In this document: one piece after another, positions 35,077 to 44,343 of the stretch | How the letters are laid out: each line of letters opens with the position of its first letter | How positions within the stretch are numbered: position 1 is the first letter of the stretch | Assembly (NCBI RefSeq): GCF_002897295.1 | Contig: NZ_BEXF01000019.1 | Location: forward strand, 62,001-126,000 | DNA from: Brevibacillus reuszeri | GTDB taxonomy: Bacteria > Bacillota > Bacilli > Brevibacillales > Brevibacillaceae | Direction: 5' to 3' | Length of the DNA stretch: 64,000 nt | Notes under the pieces: generated by a model | The model's input: only the letters and a program-made list of their open reading frames with translations | Told to the model about the DNA's origin: nothing | Databases searched by the model: none | Translations under genes and position numbers: made by a program

Positions 35077-36459
35077 TTACGCATGATCCTCTAAATCAGT
35101 CAGCATCGTCCATAGCTCCATGCCGCGAGAGGCCTTGAACAAAAAGGCGTGGCTGGCATCCCGGAGCGGAAGAAGTACGGTCAAAGCGTCTGCTTTTGTA
35201 AGGAAGTGCTGCTTGGGTCCTTTGTAGGCATCATGGATGCAGCGACTTTCATCACCGATGGTCACCAGCAGCGCGAAGCGATCAGCAAGATCATTGATGT
35301 TGGTCCCTACCTGTGCGTGCAAGGCTTTGCTATCTGGTCCCATTTCAAACATGTCACCGAGCACAAGAACCTTTTTTCGATCGGAGAACAGCTCTGCGAA
35401 TGTACGAATCGCAGCTTCCATTGTCGTCGGACTGGCATTGTATGCATCGCTTATGTAAATCGAGCCGTGGCGTGAGTCGACCTGTTCAAAGCGCATCGCA
35501 GATAGCTTGATGGTCGCCAGTGCATCCACGATTTGCTGAGTGCTCATCCCCAAGCGTTTGCCGATCGCTACAGCCGGTAACGAGTTGAGCACACTATGCT
35601 TTCCATACAAAGGGATAAAAGCAGTGGTGCGTTCACCAGTAGGGAAGCATATATCAAACTGCGTGCCGGCTTCCACAGTTGTAATGTGCTCTGCCCATAA
35701 ATCAGCTGGCTCTGTTATGGAGTAATACATGATCTCACCAGAATACAGATGAGCAACCATCTGCAAATATTCCGAGTCCTTGTTTAAAAGAACGAGTCCA
35801 TCAGGAGCGGTATGCGGGAGCAGCTCTGCCTTGGCGAGAGCAATTTTTTCTCTGGTGCCAAAAAACTCGAGATGGGATTCACCAATATAAGTAATGACAC
35901 TGATATTCGGTTTTGTGAGAGAAGCGATGAGGTCGATTTCTCCCGCATGATTCATTCCCAGCTCCAGCACAGCTGCTTCGTGCTGCTCCTCGATCTGCAA
36001 GAGGGACAAGGGGACCCCGAGATTGTTGTTTAGGTTTTTGTATGTCTTGTAGACAGGAGTCTGGCTTTCCAGAACGTGAGCTGCGATATCCTTAACAGTC
36101 GTTTTACCGATGCTCCCTGTAATTGCGATAAAAGGGAACGAAAAATCTTTACGATAGGCAGCAGCGAGCTTTTGAAAAGCACGCTCTGTGTCGTTAACCA
36201 GAATCAGACCAAAGTCCTTTGGTAGCTCGGCAGGAATTTTTTCCTGGTTGGAAATAATCGCAGCGGTTGCGCCTTGTTCAACGGCTTGCAAAAGAAAATC
36301 ATGTCCATCACGAACACCGCCCGTTAACGCCACAAACAAAGACCCCGACGTCAGCTGTCTTGTATCAAAGTGAACGGATGACAAGACAAGATCCGGCGAA
36401 CCAGTAAGTATCAGTCCCTCTGCTCGTTTCGCTGCCAAATCCAGTGCAATAGGTTTCAT
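35077..36459 (-). CDS. murF: UDP-MurNAc-tripeptide-D-alanyl-D-alanine ligase MurF
   Basis: Adds D-Ala-D-Ala to the UDP-MurNAc tripeptide in the cytoplasm; 460 residues from the ATG at 36459 (AAGGAG, spacing about 9). Mur ligase P-loop ITGSIGKTTVKD near residue 110, VLELGMNHAGEI, SDAYNASPTTMEAAI and VLGDMFEMG match MurF. A longer in-frame extension to 36567 is basic and lacks homology-like text. Transcribed opposite to ddl, unlike the ddl-murF operon of B. subtilis. Confidence 0.95.
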   Translation of the reverse strand: MKPIALDLAAKRAEGLILTGSPDLVLSSVHFDTRQLTSGSLFVALTGGVRDGHDFLLQAVEQGATAAIISNQEKIPAELPKDFGLILVNDTERAFQKLAAAYRKDFSFPFIAITGSIGKTTVKDIAAHVLESQTPVYKTYKNLNNNLGVPLSLLQIEEQHEAAVLELGMNHAGEIDLIASLTKPNISVITYIGESHLEFFGTREKIALAKAELLPHTAPDGLVLLNKDSEYLQMVAHLYSGEIMYYSITEPADLWAEHITTVEAGTQFDICFPTGERTTAFIPLYGKHSVLNSLPAVAIGKRLGMSTQQIVDALATIKLSAMRFEQVDSRHGSIYISDAYNASPTTMEAAIRTFAELFSDRKKVLVLGDMFEMGPDSKALHAQVGTNINDLADRFALLVTIGDESRCIHDAYKGPKQHFLTKADALTVLLPLRDASHAFLFKASRGMELWTMLTDLEDHA

Positions 36460-36646
36460 GTCCACGGACTCCTTTTTTCTTCGGTTTCGATTCAACCTCG
36501 AAGTCATGCTACCACGCACTTTGTACCGTCGCAAGACAAAAGTGGAGCGAGAAGGATTGCTTTTCATCGAGATTGTCCGCTATCATTGTACTATCTTTGC
36601 ATACATAACAGGTCAGACTTGATATATCAATGGAAGGAGCATATTC

Positions 36647-36970
36647 ATGGAAAAAAGCATTTTCACCAGAATCATGGAGGGTGAAATCCCTGCAAAAGTA
36701 GAATATGAAGACGAGCAGGTCATCGTCATTCACGATATCGCACCGAAAGCTCGTGTTCACTTGTTGATTATCCCGCGTAAGCCGATTGCGACGTTGATGG
36801 ATGTGACGCCAGAAGATTTACCTTTGATAGGCCATATTCATCAGGTAGCCCAAACTCTCGCGAAAAAGCTTGAATTGCCGGGATTTCGCCTGATTAACAA
36901 CTGTGGCAAAGAAGGCGGACAAGAAGTTTTTCATATTCATTATCACTTTTTGGCAGGCTTTACCGAATAA
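36647..36970 (+). CDS. HinT-type HIT protein
   Basis: A 107-residue histidine-triad nucleotide-binding protein; the triad is HIHYHFLAG near the C-terminus, preceded by LINNCGKEGGQEVF as in HinT purine phosphoramidases. The start SIFTRIMEGEIPAKVEYED is classic. AAGGAG lies 7 nt before the ATG. Second HIT gene in the window and of the shorter subfamily. Confidence 0.94.
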   Translation: MEKSIFTRIMEGEIPAKVEYEDEQVIVIHDIAPKARVHLLIIPRKPIATLMDVTPEDLPLIGHIHQVAQTLAKKLELPGFRLINNCGKEGGQEVFHIHYHFLAGFTE

Positions 36971-36984
36971 AAATGAACTAAAGG

Positions 36985-37014
36985 TTGACCTTCGTTGGGT
37001 CTGTATCCTATAAT
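36985..37014 (+). promoter_or_regulatory. SigA promoter of rpsU
   Basis: TTGACC (36985-36990), 18 nt, TATAAT (37009-37014), 70 nt upstream of rpsU. Confidence 0.75.
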
Positions 37015-37083
37015 GAAGTGTGACAGTCTGTTCGTACGATCGACTCAGGCGTCCCACGGTTTTAGCGGAGGGAGGGAAGACAA

Positions 37084-37257
37084 ATGGCAGAAATTCGAGT
37101 CAAGAAAAACGAGTCTTTGGATAGCGCACTTCGCCGCTTCAAGCGTGAAAGCGCAAAATCCGGGGTGATGGCAGAACTGCGTAAACGTCGTCACTTTGAG
37201 AAGCCAAGCATTAAGCGCAAGAAGAAATCCGAAGCAGCTCGTAAACGTAAGTTTTAA
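37084..37257 (+). CDS. rpsU: 30S ribosomal protein S21
   Basis: Complete 57-residue S21: [20 protein letters not shown] start, [20 protein letters not shown] middle and a very basic end. The ribosome binding site GGAGGGAGG precedes the ATG. It is a small-subunit protein near the mRNA exit. yqeY follows after 17 nt, the order found across Bacillales. Confidence 0.97.
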
Positions 37258-37274
37258 TTGACGGAGGGCTCATC

Positions 37275-37721
37275 ATGAGTGTAATGGAGCGACTCGATCA
37301 AGATATGAAGCAAGCAATGAAGGACAGAGCTGTTCTAAAACTCTCTGTTATTCGCATGGTGAAAGCCGCGTTAAAGAATGAAGAGATTAACAAAGGCAGA
37401 CTTTTGTCTGAAGACGAAGTGCTGACCATCTTGACTCGTGAGTTAAAACAACGCCGTGAATCCCTCCATGAATTTGAGAAGGCAGGCCGCGTGGAACTTG
37501 CCTCGAAATCGCGCGAAGAGATCGACGTGCTCTCCGCCTACTTACCCGCTCAGCTTAGCGAAGATGAAATTCGTGATATCGTTCGGGAAGGTATCGCAGC
37601 GACAAATGCCTCCTCCAAAAAGGAGATGGGCAAAGTAATGGGTGCGATCATGCCGAAAGTGAAAGGCAGAGCAGACGGAAACCTCGTGCAAAAGATTGTA
37701 TCTGAGGAACTACCATCGTAG
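37275..37721 (+). CDS. GatB/YqeY domain protein
   Basis: A 148-residue YqeY-family protein, related to the tRNA-binding tail domain of GatB. Text fits: [55 protein letters not shown] and [18 protein letters not shown]. The precise role is unknown; the domain and the rpsU linkage suggest translation. A terminator follows. Confidence 0.94.
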   Translation: MSVMERLDQDMKQAMKDRAVLKLSVIRMVKAALKNEEINKGRLLSEDEVLTILTRELKQRRESLHEFEKAGRVELASKSREEIDVLSAYLPAQLSEDEIRDIVREGIAATNASSKKEMGKVMGAIMPKVKGRADGNLVQKIVSEELPS

Positions 37722-37750
37722 ACGAGTAACACCTCATATAGATACGAACA

Positions 37751-37790
37751 GAGAAACTCAACCCGATGAAGGTTGGGTTTCTCTTTTTTT
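37751..37790 (+). terminator. Terminator after the rpsU-yqeY pair
   Basis: 13-bp stem GAGAAACTCAACC/GGTTGGGTTTCTC (one wobble) with seven T. Confidence 0.93.
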
Positions 37791-37820
37791 CTGGAATTTT
37801 GTCGAGATGCTGTAAAAAAA

Positions 37821-37846
37821 TGAAACAAATTTCCCCCACCTTCGTA
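37821..37846 (+). promoter_or_regulatory. SigW-type ECF promoter of the nfeD-floA operon
   Basis: TGAAAC (37821-37826), exactly 16 nt, CGTA (37843-37846), matching the B. subtilis SigW consensus. The orthologous yqeZ-yqfA-yqfB operon of B. subtilis is a known SigW target. Confidence 0.85.
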
Positions 37847-37897
37847 TACCCTATTAGGCATTCGTTGAATCTGATAGGAGGAAAGGAGGGAATAGCG

Positions 37898-39241
37898 ATG
37901 AGTTCAACATGGCCAACCGTCCGCCGCGTACGTTTGCTGATCTCAATTCTGTGCCTGATGATGGGAATGACGATGTTTGTAACTGCCCCAGCCACAACTG
38001 CTCAGTCTTACCAAAAGGCAGTCTGGATTCCGGTCGATAATACGATCGAGCGCGGCTTGGAGAGCTTTTTGCGTCGAGCCTTTACAGATGCAGAAAAGAT
38101 GCAGGCAGATCTCGTCATCTTGCATATCAATACACCGGGTGGTGAAGTTGGAGCTGCCGAAAATATAGGGCAGTTGATTCGGCAATCCCCGATGCATACG
38201 GTTGCTTACATCGACAATCAGGCATTCTCGGCAGGGACATATATCGCCCTAAATGCAAATGAGATCGTGATGACCCCGGGCAGTACCATAGGGGCAGCTA
38301 CTCCGATTGATATGGCAGGAAATGCTGCAGATATCAAGTTTATCTCCGGCTGGAGTGAGCAAATGAAGGCTGCTGCCAAGCTCAATAATCGCAATCCAGA
38401 TGTTGCGCGAGCGATGGTAGAGATAGAGAACGAATTCCCGGGACTCAAACCAAAAGGAACAGTGTTGTCTCTCGACGCTCACAGGGCAAAGGAATTAGGC
38501 TATGCAGATCAAGTTGTTACCGGTAAGGATCAACTATTGGCCCACTTAGGTGTTAATGCAGATTCACTCGAAACGATTGAACCGACAGGCGGGGAAAAGG
38601 TCGCGCGATGGGTTACGAGTCCAGTAGTCATGAGCTTGCTTTTGGTCGTTGGATTGGTCGGAATCGTAGTGGAGCTGTTCGCGCCTGGATTTGGAGTTGC
38701 AGGGACGATTTCGCTAGTGTCGTTTGGCCTGTATTTCTTCGGACATTATCTGGCTGGTTTTGCGAACTGGCTGCATATCGGACTGTTCGTTATTGGTATC
38801 TTACTAATGATTCTCGAAATTTTTCTCCCGGGTGGCATTGTCGGGGCAATCGGCTTTATCAGTATCGTTACCGGCTTGGTGATGGCAGCCTATGACACCA
38901 AGCAAGGGCTTGCTTCGCTTGGCGTAGCTGCACTGATTACAGCGATTGTGACATTCCTGCTCATAAAGCGATACGGCATCAAGGGCTTGTTTAGCAAGTT
39001 TATCTTAGGTGACGCGCAGCGCAACGAGGAAGGATATGTCGCACCACGTGATCAGCGTGAGCTCTTAGGAAAAACGGGTATTACGCTTACTCCACTGCGC
39101 CCTGCTGGTGTAGTAAAGGTGGAGGGCAATCGCGTAGATGCCGTATCTGTTGGAGGTTTTATTGCGGCAGGAACAACGGTTGCCGTCGTGCAGGTAGAAG
39201 GCACGCGCGTAGTCGTTGCGGAACAAGAACAAAAGGAGTGA
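37898..39241 (+). CDS. NfeD-family membrane serine protease homologue (YqeZ-like)
   Basis: A 447-residue protein. Signal or anchor helix (about 12-30, ending TTAQS), a ClpP-like protease domain with DLVILHINTPGGEVGAAENI and AFSAGTYIALNANEIVM (the catalytic Ser-Ala-Gly), four or five membrane helices (about 240-370) and a C-terminal OB-fold NfeD domain. It works with the flotillin encoded next. Start at the ATG at 37898 after AGGAAAGGAGG. The frame extends upstream through the promoter, which rules out the longer version. Confidence 0.92.
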   Translation: MSSTWPTVRRVRLLISILCLMMGMTMFVTAPATTAQSYQKAVWIPVDNTIERGLESFLRRAFTDAEKMQADLVILHINTPGGEVGAAENIGQLIRQSPMHTVAYIDNQAFSAGTYIALNANEIVMTPGSTIGAATPIDMAGNAADIKFISGWSEQMKAAAKLNNRNPDVARAMVEIENEFPGLKPKGTVLSLDAHRAKELGYADQVVTGKDQLLAHLGVNADSLETIEPTGGEKVARWVTSPVVMSLLLVVGLVGIVVELFAPGFGVAGTISLVSFGLYFFGHYLAGFANWLHIGLFVIGILLMILEIFLPGGIVGAIGFISIVTGLVMAAYDTKQGLASLGVAALITAIVTFLLIKRYGIKGLFSKFILGDAQRNEEGYVAPRDQRELLGKTGITLTPLRPAGVVKVEGNRVDAVSVGGFIAAGTTVAVVQVEGTRVVVAEQEQKE

Positions 39242-39248
39242 TTGATTG

Positions 39249-40253
39249 ATGTTGGAAAGTGGCTTGATACCTCTCATATTTATGGTGGCAGTAGCTATTG
39301 TCGCCCTCTCGATTTTCTTCTCATTCGTTCCAGTGATGCTCTGGATTTCCGCGCTGGCATCAGGCGTGAACATCGGAATCATTACACTGGTTGCGATGCG
39401 TCTGCGTCGCGTCGTTCCATCCCGGATCGTCAACCCGCTGATTAAGGCTCGCAAAGCGGGACTTCAGCTTGATACGAACCAGCTTGAGAGTCACTACCTC
39501 GCTGGTGGTAACGTCGACCGGGTAGTAGATGCATTGGTTGCTGCTCAACGTGCAGACATTCCACTTGGCTTTGAACGTGCCGCAGCGATTGACCTCGCAG
39601 GTCGTGACGTGCTGCAAGCGGTTCAGATGAGTGTAAACCCAAAAGTAATTGAAACACCAGTCGTAGCGGCAATGGCGAAAGACGGAATTGAGCTGCGTAC
39701 AAAAGCAAAAGTAACCGTGCGTGCAAACATCGACCGTTTAGTCGGTGGTGCGGGTGAAGAAACCATCATCGCACGTGTAGGGGAAGGGATTGTCTCTACG
39801 ATTGGTTCGTCCAATAGCCATAAAGACGTCTTGGAAAATCCTGACTCCATTTCGAAAACAGTATTGAACAAAGGTCTGGATGCAGGAACAGCGTTCGAAA
39901 TTCTTTCCATTGATATTGCAGACGTGGATGTAGGTAAAAACATTGGTGCGCAGCTGCAAACCGATCAAGCAGAAGCCGACAAACGAATCGCTCAAGCGAA
40001 AGCGGAAGAGCGTCGCGCGATGGCGGTTGCAACCGAACAAGAGATGAAAGCGCGCGTACAGGAAATGAAAGCGAAAGTTGTGGAGGCCGAAGCACAAGTA
40101 CCGTTGGCATTGGCAGAGGCATTGACATCTGGAAAAATGGGTGTAATGGATTACTACAACATGCAAAATATCGCGGCGGATACCCAAATGCGTCAAACCT
40201 TCGGGCATACAGGTGACAAACAAGATCCTGTAGCACCAGACGACAAGGAATAA
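39249..40253 (+). CDS. floA: Flotillin-like protein FloA
   Basis: Scaffold of membrane microdomains, about 334 residues. N-terminal membrane hairpin (about 5-45), SPFH-like domain ([20 protein letters not shown]) and a coiled-coil tail with Glu/Ala repeats ([20 protein letters not shown]). TTG 39246 is an alternative start 3 nt upstream. Gene order and SigW-type promoter match B. subtilis yqeZ-yqfA. Confidence 0.95.
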   Translation: MLESGLIPLIFMVAVAIVALSIFFSFVPVMLWISALASGVNIGIITLVAMRLRRVVPSRIVNPLIKARKAGLQLDTNQLESHYLAGGNVDRVVDALVAAQRADIPLGFERAAAIDLAGRDVLQAVQMSVNPKVIETPVVAAMAKDGIELRTKAKVTVRANIDRLVGGAGEETIIARVGEGIVSTIGSSNSHKDVLENPDSISKTVLNKGLDAGTAFEILSIDIADVDVGKNIGAQLQTDQAEADKRIAQAKAEERRAMAVATEQEMKARVQEMKAKVVEAEAQVPLALAEALTSGKMGVMDYYNMQNIAADTQMRQTFGHTGDKQDPVAPDDKE

Positions 40254-40264
40254 GGGTAGCCTTT

Positions 40265-40768
40265 ATGGATGATCTCCTAGATCTTGTCTTTGACCTGATA
40301 GGTTGGATATTGCCGCTGATTGGCAAGTTCTGGTTTGTGATTTTAGCGTATTTGGGCTATAAGATGTTTGGTAAGACTGGCAAGAAAATGACACAGGGCA
40401 AGATGCCACGCACGCTCACGCCTGTGAATGATCCTACGAGCTTTGAGGTGACACGTCCGTCAGAGGATGCTGAAGAGCGTAAGCCTGTGCGTGCCTCCGC
40501 TAAGTATGAGCCGATTGAACCCGAATCCATGGAAGGCGTAGGGGTCGAGCAGGAATGGGCATTTACGGAGCCTACTCGGGCTTCTGCTGGGCCTTCTCTG
40601 CGAGTGGGAAGCGCTTCTGAACAGATGGTTTTATCTGAAGCCAAACGAACTGAGTCGAATCCACTTGATGTTGATCCTCGCGAAGGCATGAAGTGGGCGC
40701 TCATTTTCGGAGAGCCTCGTTCCAAAGCGCCGTATGTTTCCCCGGCTTCACGTAAAAAAAATGCATAA
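40265..40768 (+). CDS. Membrane-anchored protein after floA, unknown function (YqfB position)
   Basis: A 167-residue protein: one N-terminal hydrophobic stretch (about 8-35), then a long acidic, probably disordered region, ending in a short compact motif (EGMKWALIFGEPRSKAPY). It occupies the position of yqfB in B. subtilis, but it shows no clear resemblance that I can recall. Being in the same SigW-type operon, it may be a flotillin-associated membrane factor; that is inference. Confidence 0.72.
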   Translation: MDDLLDLVFDLIGWILPLIGKFWFVILAYLGYKMFGKTGKKMTQGKMPRTLTPVNDPTSFEVTRPSEDAEERKPVRASAKYEPIEPESMEGVGVEQEWAFTEPTRASAGPSLRVGSASEQMVLSEAKRTESNPLDVDPREGMKWALIFGEPRSKAPYVSPASRKKNA

Positions 40769-40897
40769 CGTAGGAGAGAAACAGGTGGACTTTCGTTCAT
40801 CTGTTTTTTCTTTTGTCGAAACTTAGCGAATCTCTTGTCTTGTTTCTGGTACAGCTGTTTACTATCCTGATAATATAGAAAATTCTACCAACAATGG

Positions 40898-41116
40898 GTG
40901 AAGGGTAGTGGACGTATATTGAATCAGCAACTATATGAACAAATGGGGCGTTTCCGTCAAAAGGTGATTCGTCTTGTCGTCCTCGAAAATAAATCGATTT
41001 ATGAGACGGCGATTGCTTGCGGTTGTTCAGCAGACAAAGTGAGACGGGTCATGAAAAAATGGAAGGCACTTTCAAAATACAACAACTCAGCATCGACTGA
41101 GGTCATAGAGAAATGA
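40898..41116 (+). CDS. Small helix-turn-helix protein
   Basis: Up to 72 residues. The core NQQLYEQMGRFRQKVIRLVV and the motif SIYETAIACGCSADKVRRVM form a resolvase- or transposase-like helix-turn-helix with a basic C-terminal helix (KKWKALSKY). Starts are weak: GTG 40898, or TTG 40919 after GAAGGGTAG. It lies alone between the floA and yqfC operons and is followed by a terminator. It could be a DNA-binding regulator. Confidence 0.6.
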   Translation: MKGSGRILNQQLYEQMGRFRQKVIRLVVLENKSIYETAIACGCSADKVRRVMKKWKALSKYNNSASTEVIEK

Positions 41117-41121
41117 GGATA

Positions 41122-41160
41122 ACCCTTGCCGCTTATACGTAAGCGTCAGGGGTCTTTTTT
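41122..41160 (+). terminator. Terminator after the small HTH gene
   Basis: Composite stem with ACCC/GGGT outside and CGCTTA/TAAGCG inside, then seven T. Confidence 0.82.
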
Positions 41161-41273
41161 TGGAGTAATGCCTTTTTAATCCGTCGCATACGCATAGGTA
41201 AGAATGGTTTTGCCAGCGAAGACGAATGTAAAAGATACCAGGCGCCATGCGCCGATAGAAGGGGGGCTTATCC

Positions 41274-41570
41274 ATGAAGCGTTGGAGCCGCCGTCTGCGC
41301 CAACTGGCTGGAGGGGTGCTGGATCTGCCGCAAGATGTGGTCCTGGAAGTCCCGCGTATTACCATGATTGGTCATTTGCAAATGTACATAGAGAACCACC
41401 GGGGAGTCCTCCACTTTAGTGAAAAAGAGCTGCGCTTGCTGCTCACGAATGGGCAAATGATTGTCTCCGGTGAACAATTGGTCATCAGGGCGATCTTGCC
41501 GGAGGAAGTGCTCTTGGAAGGAAGAATTGGCGGAGTAAAATTTCTGGAAACCGGGCCTCAAGGCTCCTAA
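41274..41570 (+). CDS. yqfC: Sporulation protein YqfC
   Basis: A 98-residue YabP/YqfC-family protein (MKRWSRRLRQLAGGVLDLPQ, then DVVLEVPRITMIGHLQMYIE). In B. subtilis yqfC and yqfD are SigE-dependent and needed for efficient sporulation. A CATACG (41187-41192) upstream could be a SigE-type -10, but no clear -35 is visible. AGAAGGGGGGCTTATCC precedes the ATG. yqfD follows after about 26 nt. Confidence 0.93.
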   Translation: MKRWSRRLRQLAGGVLDLPQDVVLEVPRITMIGHLQMYIENHRGVLHFSEKELRLLLTNGQMIVSGEQLVIRAILPEEVLLEGRIGGVKFLETGPQGS

Positions 41571-41596
41571 AACTGGGGAAGGTGGGAATCACACAA

Positions 41597-42811
41597 ATGC
41601 GAAATGGTCTAAGAGAATGGGTGGACGGACATATTACGATCACAGTGCGCGGAAAACGATTTGAACGCTTGCTGAATATGGCTGTGCGTGACGGCATCCG
41701 GATTTGGAACATTCGCAGGGTTGGCTTGGAGGTGAGCCGCTGCGACATTCTAATACGGGATTATTTCCGTTTGCGTCCGCTATTAAAAGAGACAGGCTGT
41801 CGCAGCCATGTAGAGCGTCGGGATGGATTGCCCTTTTGGCTGCTTCGTTTGCGCAGACGTTCTGGACTGGCCATCGGTGCTGCTCTTTTTTTCATCGGAT
41901 TGTACATGCTCTCTACGTTTGTGTGGAGTGTTGAAGTCAGTGGTACGAAAATGCTCGACCCTCAAAGGGTCATTCGAGCTGCGGCACAGATTGGGATTAA
42001 AGAAGGGGCTTGGAAGGTCAAACTAAAGGAACCACTACTTTTGCAAAAAGAGCTCATGAGCCTGCTGCCGGAAACGACCTGGATCGGAATTGAAATGAGT
42101 GGCACGAAGGTCAAGCTGCAGGTTGTGGAGAAAGATGAGCCAACCCTCCCCCTTCCTTCGGGACCCCGTCATCTCGTGGCAAAAAAACGGGCAGTCATAC
42201 ACAAGATCCTGCCAGAGGTAGGGCGCAGTCAAGTGACGAACAATCAGGTGGTCGAAAAGGGGCAGGTCCTGATCTCCGGAATTATCGGGAATGAGACACG
42301 TCAGCAGGCAGTGTCAGCGCGCGGGAAAGTACAGGGGGAAGTGTGGTATATTAGCAATACTTCTGTTCCGCTGAACCAGACACACTACCAGCTCACTGGC
42401 GAGAAGCTGCAGCAGCAATATTTGCTGGTCGGCCCCTATGCCGTTCAACTTTGGCCCTTTAAAAAGCAATCCTTTGCTCTTGCGGAAAGCTCTGAAGAAC
42501 GTTTTGTTCCCTCTTACGCTGGCTTTATCTCACCACTCGGATGGAAGACGGTTACGCAGCTTGAAACAGAGCCGATTTCCAAACAAATGACGGTAGAGGA
42601 AGCGACTGAGCTAGCGAAAAAATTCGCCAGAGAGGATATCTTGCAAAAGGCAGGAGCAGATGCGTTCATTCAGGACGAAAAAGTTTTGCACGTCACATCA
42701 GAGAATGGTAAAGTTTACGTAAGCATTCATTTTTCCGTCATTGAAGATATTGCCGTTGAACAACCTCTAGTGGGACTACCCCAAGCACCAGCGAATAACG
42801 GCAATCCATGA
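41597..42811 (+). CDS. yqfD: Sporulation protein YqfD
   Basis: About 404 residues, single-pass membrane protein (helix about 100-120: SGLAIGAALFFIGLYMLSTF). The N-terminus WVDGHITITVRGKRFERLLN and the POTRA-like outer part (VEVSGTKMLDPQRVIRAAAQ, LPETTWIGIEM) match YqfD. The TTG/GTG alternatives upstream overlap the ribosome binding site, so I chose the ATG at 41597. It is expected in the mother-cell membrane around the forespore. Confidence 0.93.
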   Translation: MRNGLREWVDGHITITVRGKRFERLLNMAVRDGIRIWNIRRVGLEVSRCDILIRDYFRLRPLLKETGCRSHVERRDGLPFWLLRLRRRSGLAIGAALFFIGLYMLSTFVWSVEVSGTKMLDPQRVIRAAAQIGIKEGAWKVKLKEPLLLQKELMSLLPETTWIGIEMSGTKVKLQVVEKDEPTLPLPSGPRHLVAKKRAVIHKILPEVGRSQVTNNQVVEKGQVLISGIIGNETRQQAVSARGKVQGEVWYISNTSVPLNQTHYQLTGEKLQQQYLLVGPYAVQLWPFKKQSFALAESSEERFVPSYAGFISPLGWKTVTQLETEPISKQMTVEEATELAKKFAREDILQKAGADAFIQDEKVLHVTSENGKVYVSIHFSVIEDIAVEQPLVGLPQAPANNGNP

Positions 42812-42849
42812 CGAATTGCTGATAACCGTTGCAAGGAGATGGAAGCCTG

Positions 42850-43821
42850 TTGCACGTACAAGATGAGGTAAGAATCCCGTTTTCAGACGCATCTGAGGCC
42901 TTGCTGTTGTTTGGACCGCATGACGCGTACTTGAAGCTGATTGAGGAAAAGTACTCCGCCAAAATCATGACCCGAGAAGGCGAACTGGTGATTAGTGGGG
43001 ACAAACCAGAAGTAGACCTGCTCACCGAGCTCATTATGATTCTGCTCCAGTTGATTCGCAGAGGAATTGCTCTGTCTGAGCGTGATATTTCTTATGCGAT
43101 CATGCTGATCGACCGGGGCGAAGCGGCAGCGCTTTTGGATGTGTATGACGAAGAGGTTGCCCGCACCCAGCGAGGCAAGCTGATTCGTGCAAAGACATTA
43201 GGGCAGCGACATTACCTGTCCGCGATCAAAAAGCACGATATCGTTTTTGGAATCGGGCCTGCGGGAACAGGGAAAACGTATTTGGCGGTCGTTACGGCAG
43301 TAGTCGCTCTGAAAAGCGGACGAGTCAAGCGGATCGTTCTCACCAGACCGGCGGTAGAAGCAGGGGAGAGCCTCGGTTTTTTACCAGGGGATTTGCAGGA
43401 AAAAGTAGATCCATACCTTCGTCCACTCTACGATGCCTTGTACGACATGCTTGGCAATGAACAGGTGGCCAAAATGATGGAGCGTGGCCTGATTGAGGTG
43501 GCTCCGCTTGCCTATATGCGCGGTCGCACACTCGAGGATTCCTTTGTCATTTTGGACGAAGCGCAAAATACCACTCCGGAGCAAATGAAGATGTTTTTGA
43601 CTCGTCTTGGATTCGGCTCAAAAATGGTCATTACCGGAGATGTCACCCAGGTCGATTTGCCCAAAGGCAAGAAGTCTGGTTTGCGAGAAGCTGAGCGCAT
43701 CTTAAACAAGATTACCGATGTTGCCTTCATCCATTTCCAAGAAGGGGACGTAGTGCGCCACAGCCTTGTACAAAAAATCATTTCTGCATATGCCAAAGAA
43801 GAAGCCAACCACGGGTATTGA
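42850..43821 (+). CDS. phoH: PhoH-family ATPase
   Basis: Cytoplasmic P-loop ATPase of the PhoH family, about 323 residues from the TTG at 42850 (after AAGGAG). A KH-like N-terminal part is followed by Walker A GIGPAGTGKTYLAV, RPAVEAGESLGFLPGD and Walker B FVILDEAQNTTPEQMKMFLT. Probably RNA-linked, given the family's association with the endoribonuclease YbeY encoded next. The CTG at 42847 or TTG at 42829 are less likely starts. Confidence 0.94.
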   Translation: MHVQDEVRIPFSDASEALLLFGPHDAYLKLIEEKYSAKIMTREGELVISGDKPEVDLLTELIMILLQLIRRGIALSERDISYAIMLIDRGEAAALLDVYDEEVARTQRGKLIRAKTLGQRHYLSAIKKHDIVFGIGPAGTGKTYLAVVTAVVALKSGRVKRIVLTRPAVEAGESLGFLPGDLQEKVDPYLRPLYDALYDMLGNEQVAKMMERGLIEVAPLAYMRGRTLEDSFVILDEAQNTTPEQMKMFLTRLGFGSKMVITGDVTQVDLPKGKKSGLREAERILNKITDVAFIHFQEGDVVRHSLVQKIISAYAKEEANHGY

Positions 43822-43854
43822 TAAATTGCAATGGAAAAAGGAGATCGTTCATCT

Positions 43855-44334
43855 GTGCTAGCTGTTGAAATTCTTCATGAAGAAATCGAACCGATCGATG
43901 AGGGCTTGCAAAGCTTGCTAGTACGTTGTCTAGAAGCGGCAGCGGTCCTGGAAGAGGTGAGCGGCGAAGTCGTGGTTACACTCGTTACAAACGAGCGTAT
44001 TCACGAGCTGAATCGAGATTATCGTGGCGTAGATCGTCCGACTGACGTCTTGTCCTTTGCTATGAATGAGCCAGGAGAGGGAGAAATGGAGATTTTCTTC
44101 GACGAGAGCGAAGCGGAAGAGGTCCCGAACATGCTGGGGGATATTATTATTTCCTTGCCAAAGGCACATGAGCAAGCAGAGGACTACGGTCATTCGTTTG
44201 AACGCGAGCTTGGTTTTCTCGTCGTACACGGTTTTCTTCACCTTCTGGGTTACGACCATGGTACTCCGGAAGAAGAGAAAGAAATGTTTTCCCGTCAAGA
44301 AGCGGTTTTGGAGCAAATTGGCTTGACGAGGTAG
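43855..44334 (+). CDS. ybeY: Endoribonuclease YbeY
   Basis: Zinc endoribonuclease for 16S rRNA maturation and ribosome quality control, about 159 residues. The zinc motif [11 protein letters not shown] carries the three histidines, and [16 protein letters not shown] precedes it. I prefer the GTG at 43855 (AAAAGGAG upstream) to the ATG at 43831, which overlaps that site. It directly follows phoH; the 7TM-HD gene found between them in B. subtilis is missing. dgkA follows. Confidence 0.95.
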   Translation: MLAVEILHEEIEPIDEGLQSLLVRCLEAAAVLEEVSGEVVVTLVTNERIHELNRDYRGVDRPTDVLSFAMNEPGEGEMEIFFDESEAEEVPNMLGDIIISLPKAHEQAEDYGHSFERELGFLVVHGFLHLLGYDHGTPEEEKEMFSRQEAVLEQIGLTR

Positions 44335-44343
44335 GAGATTACA

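Noticed and set aside
41187-41192. SigE-type promoter of yqfC
   Set aside because: CATACG resembles a SigE -10, but no acceptable -35 lies 13-15 nt upstream, so it is mentioned only in the yqfC entry.
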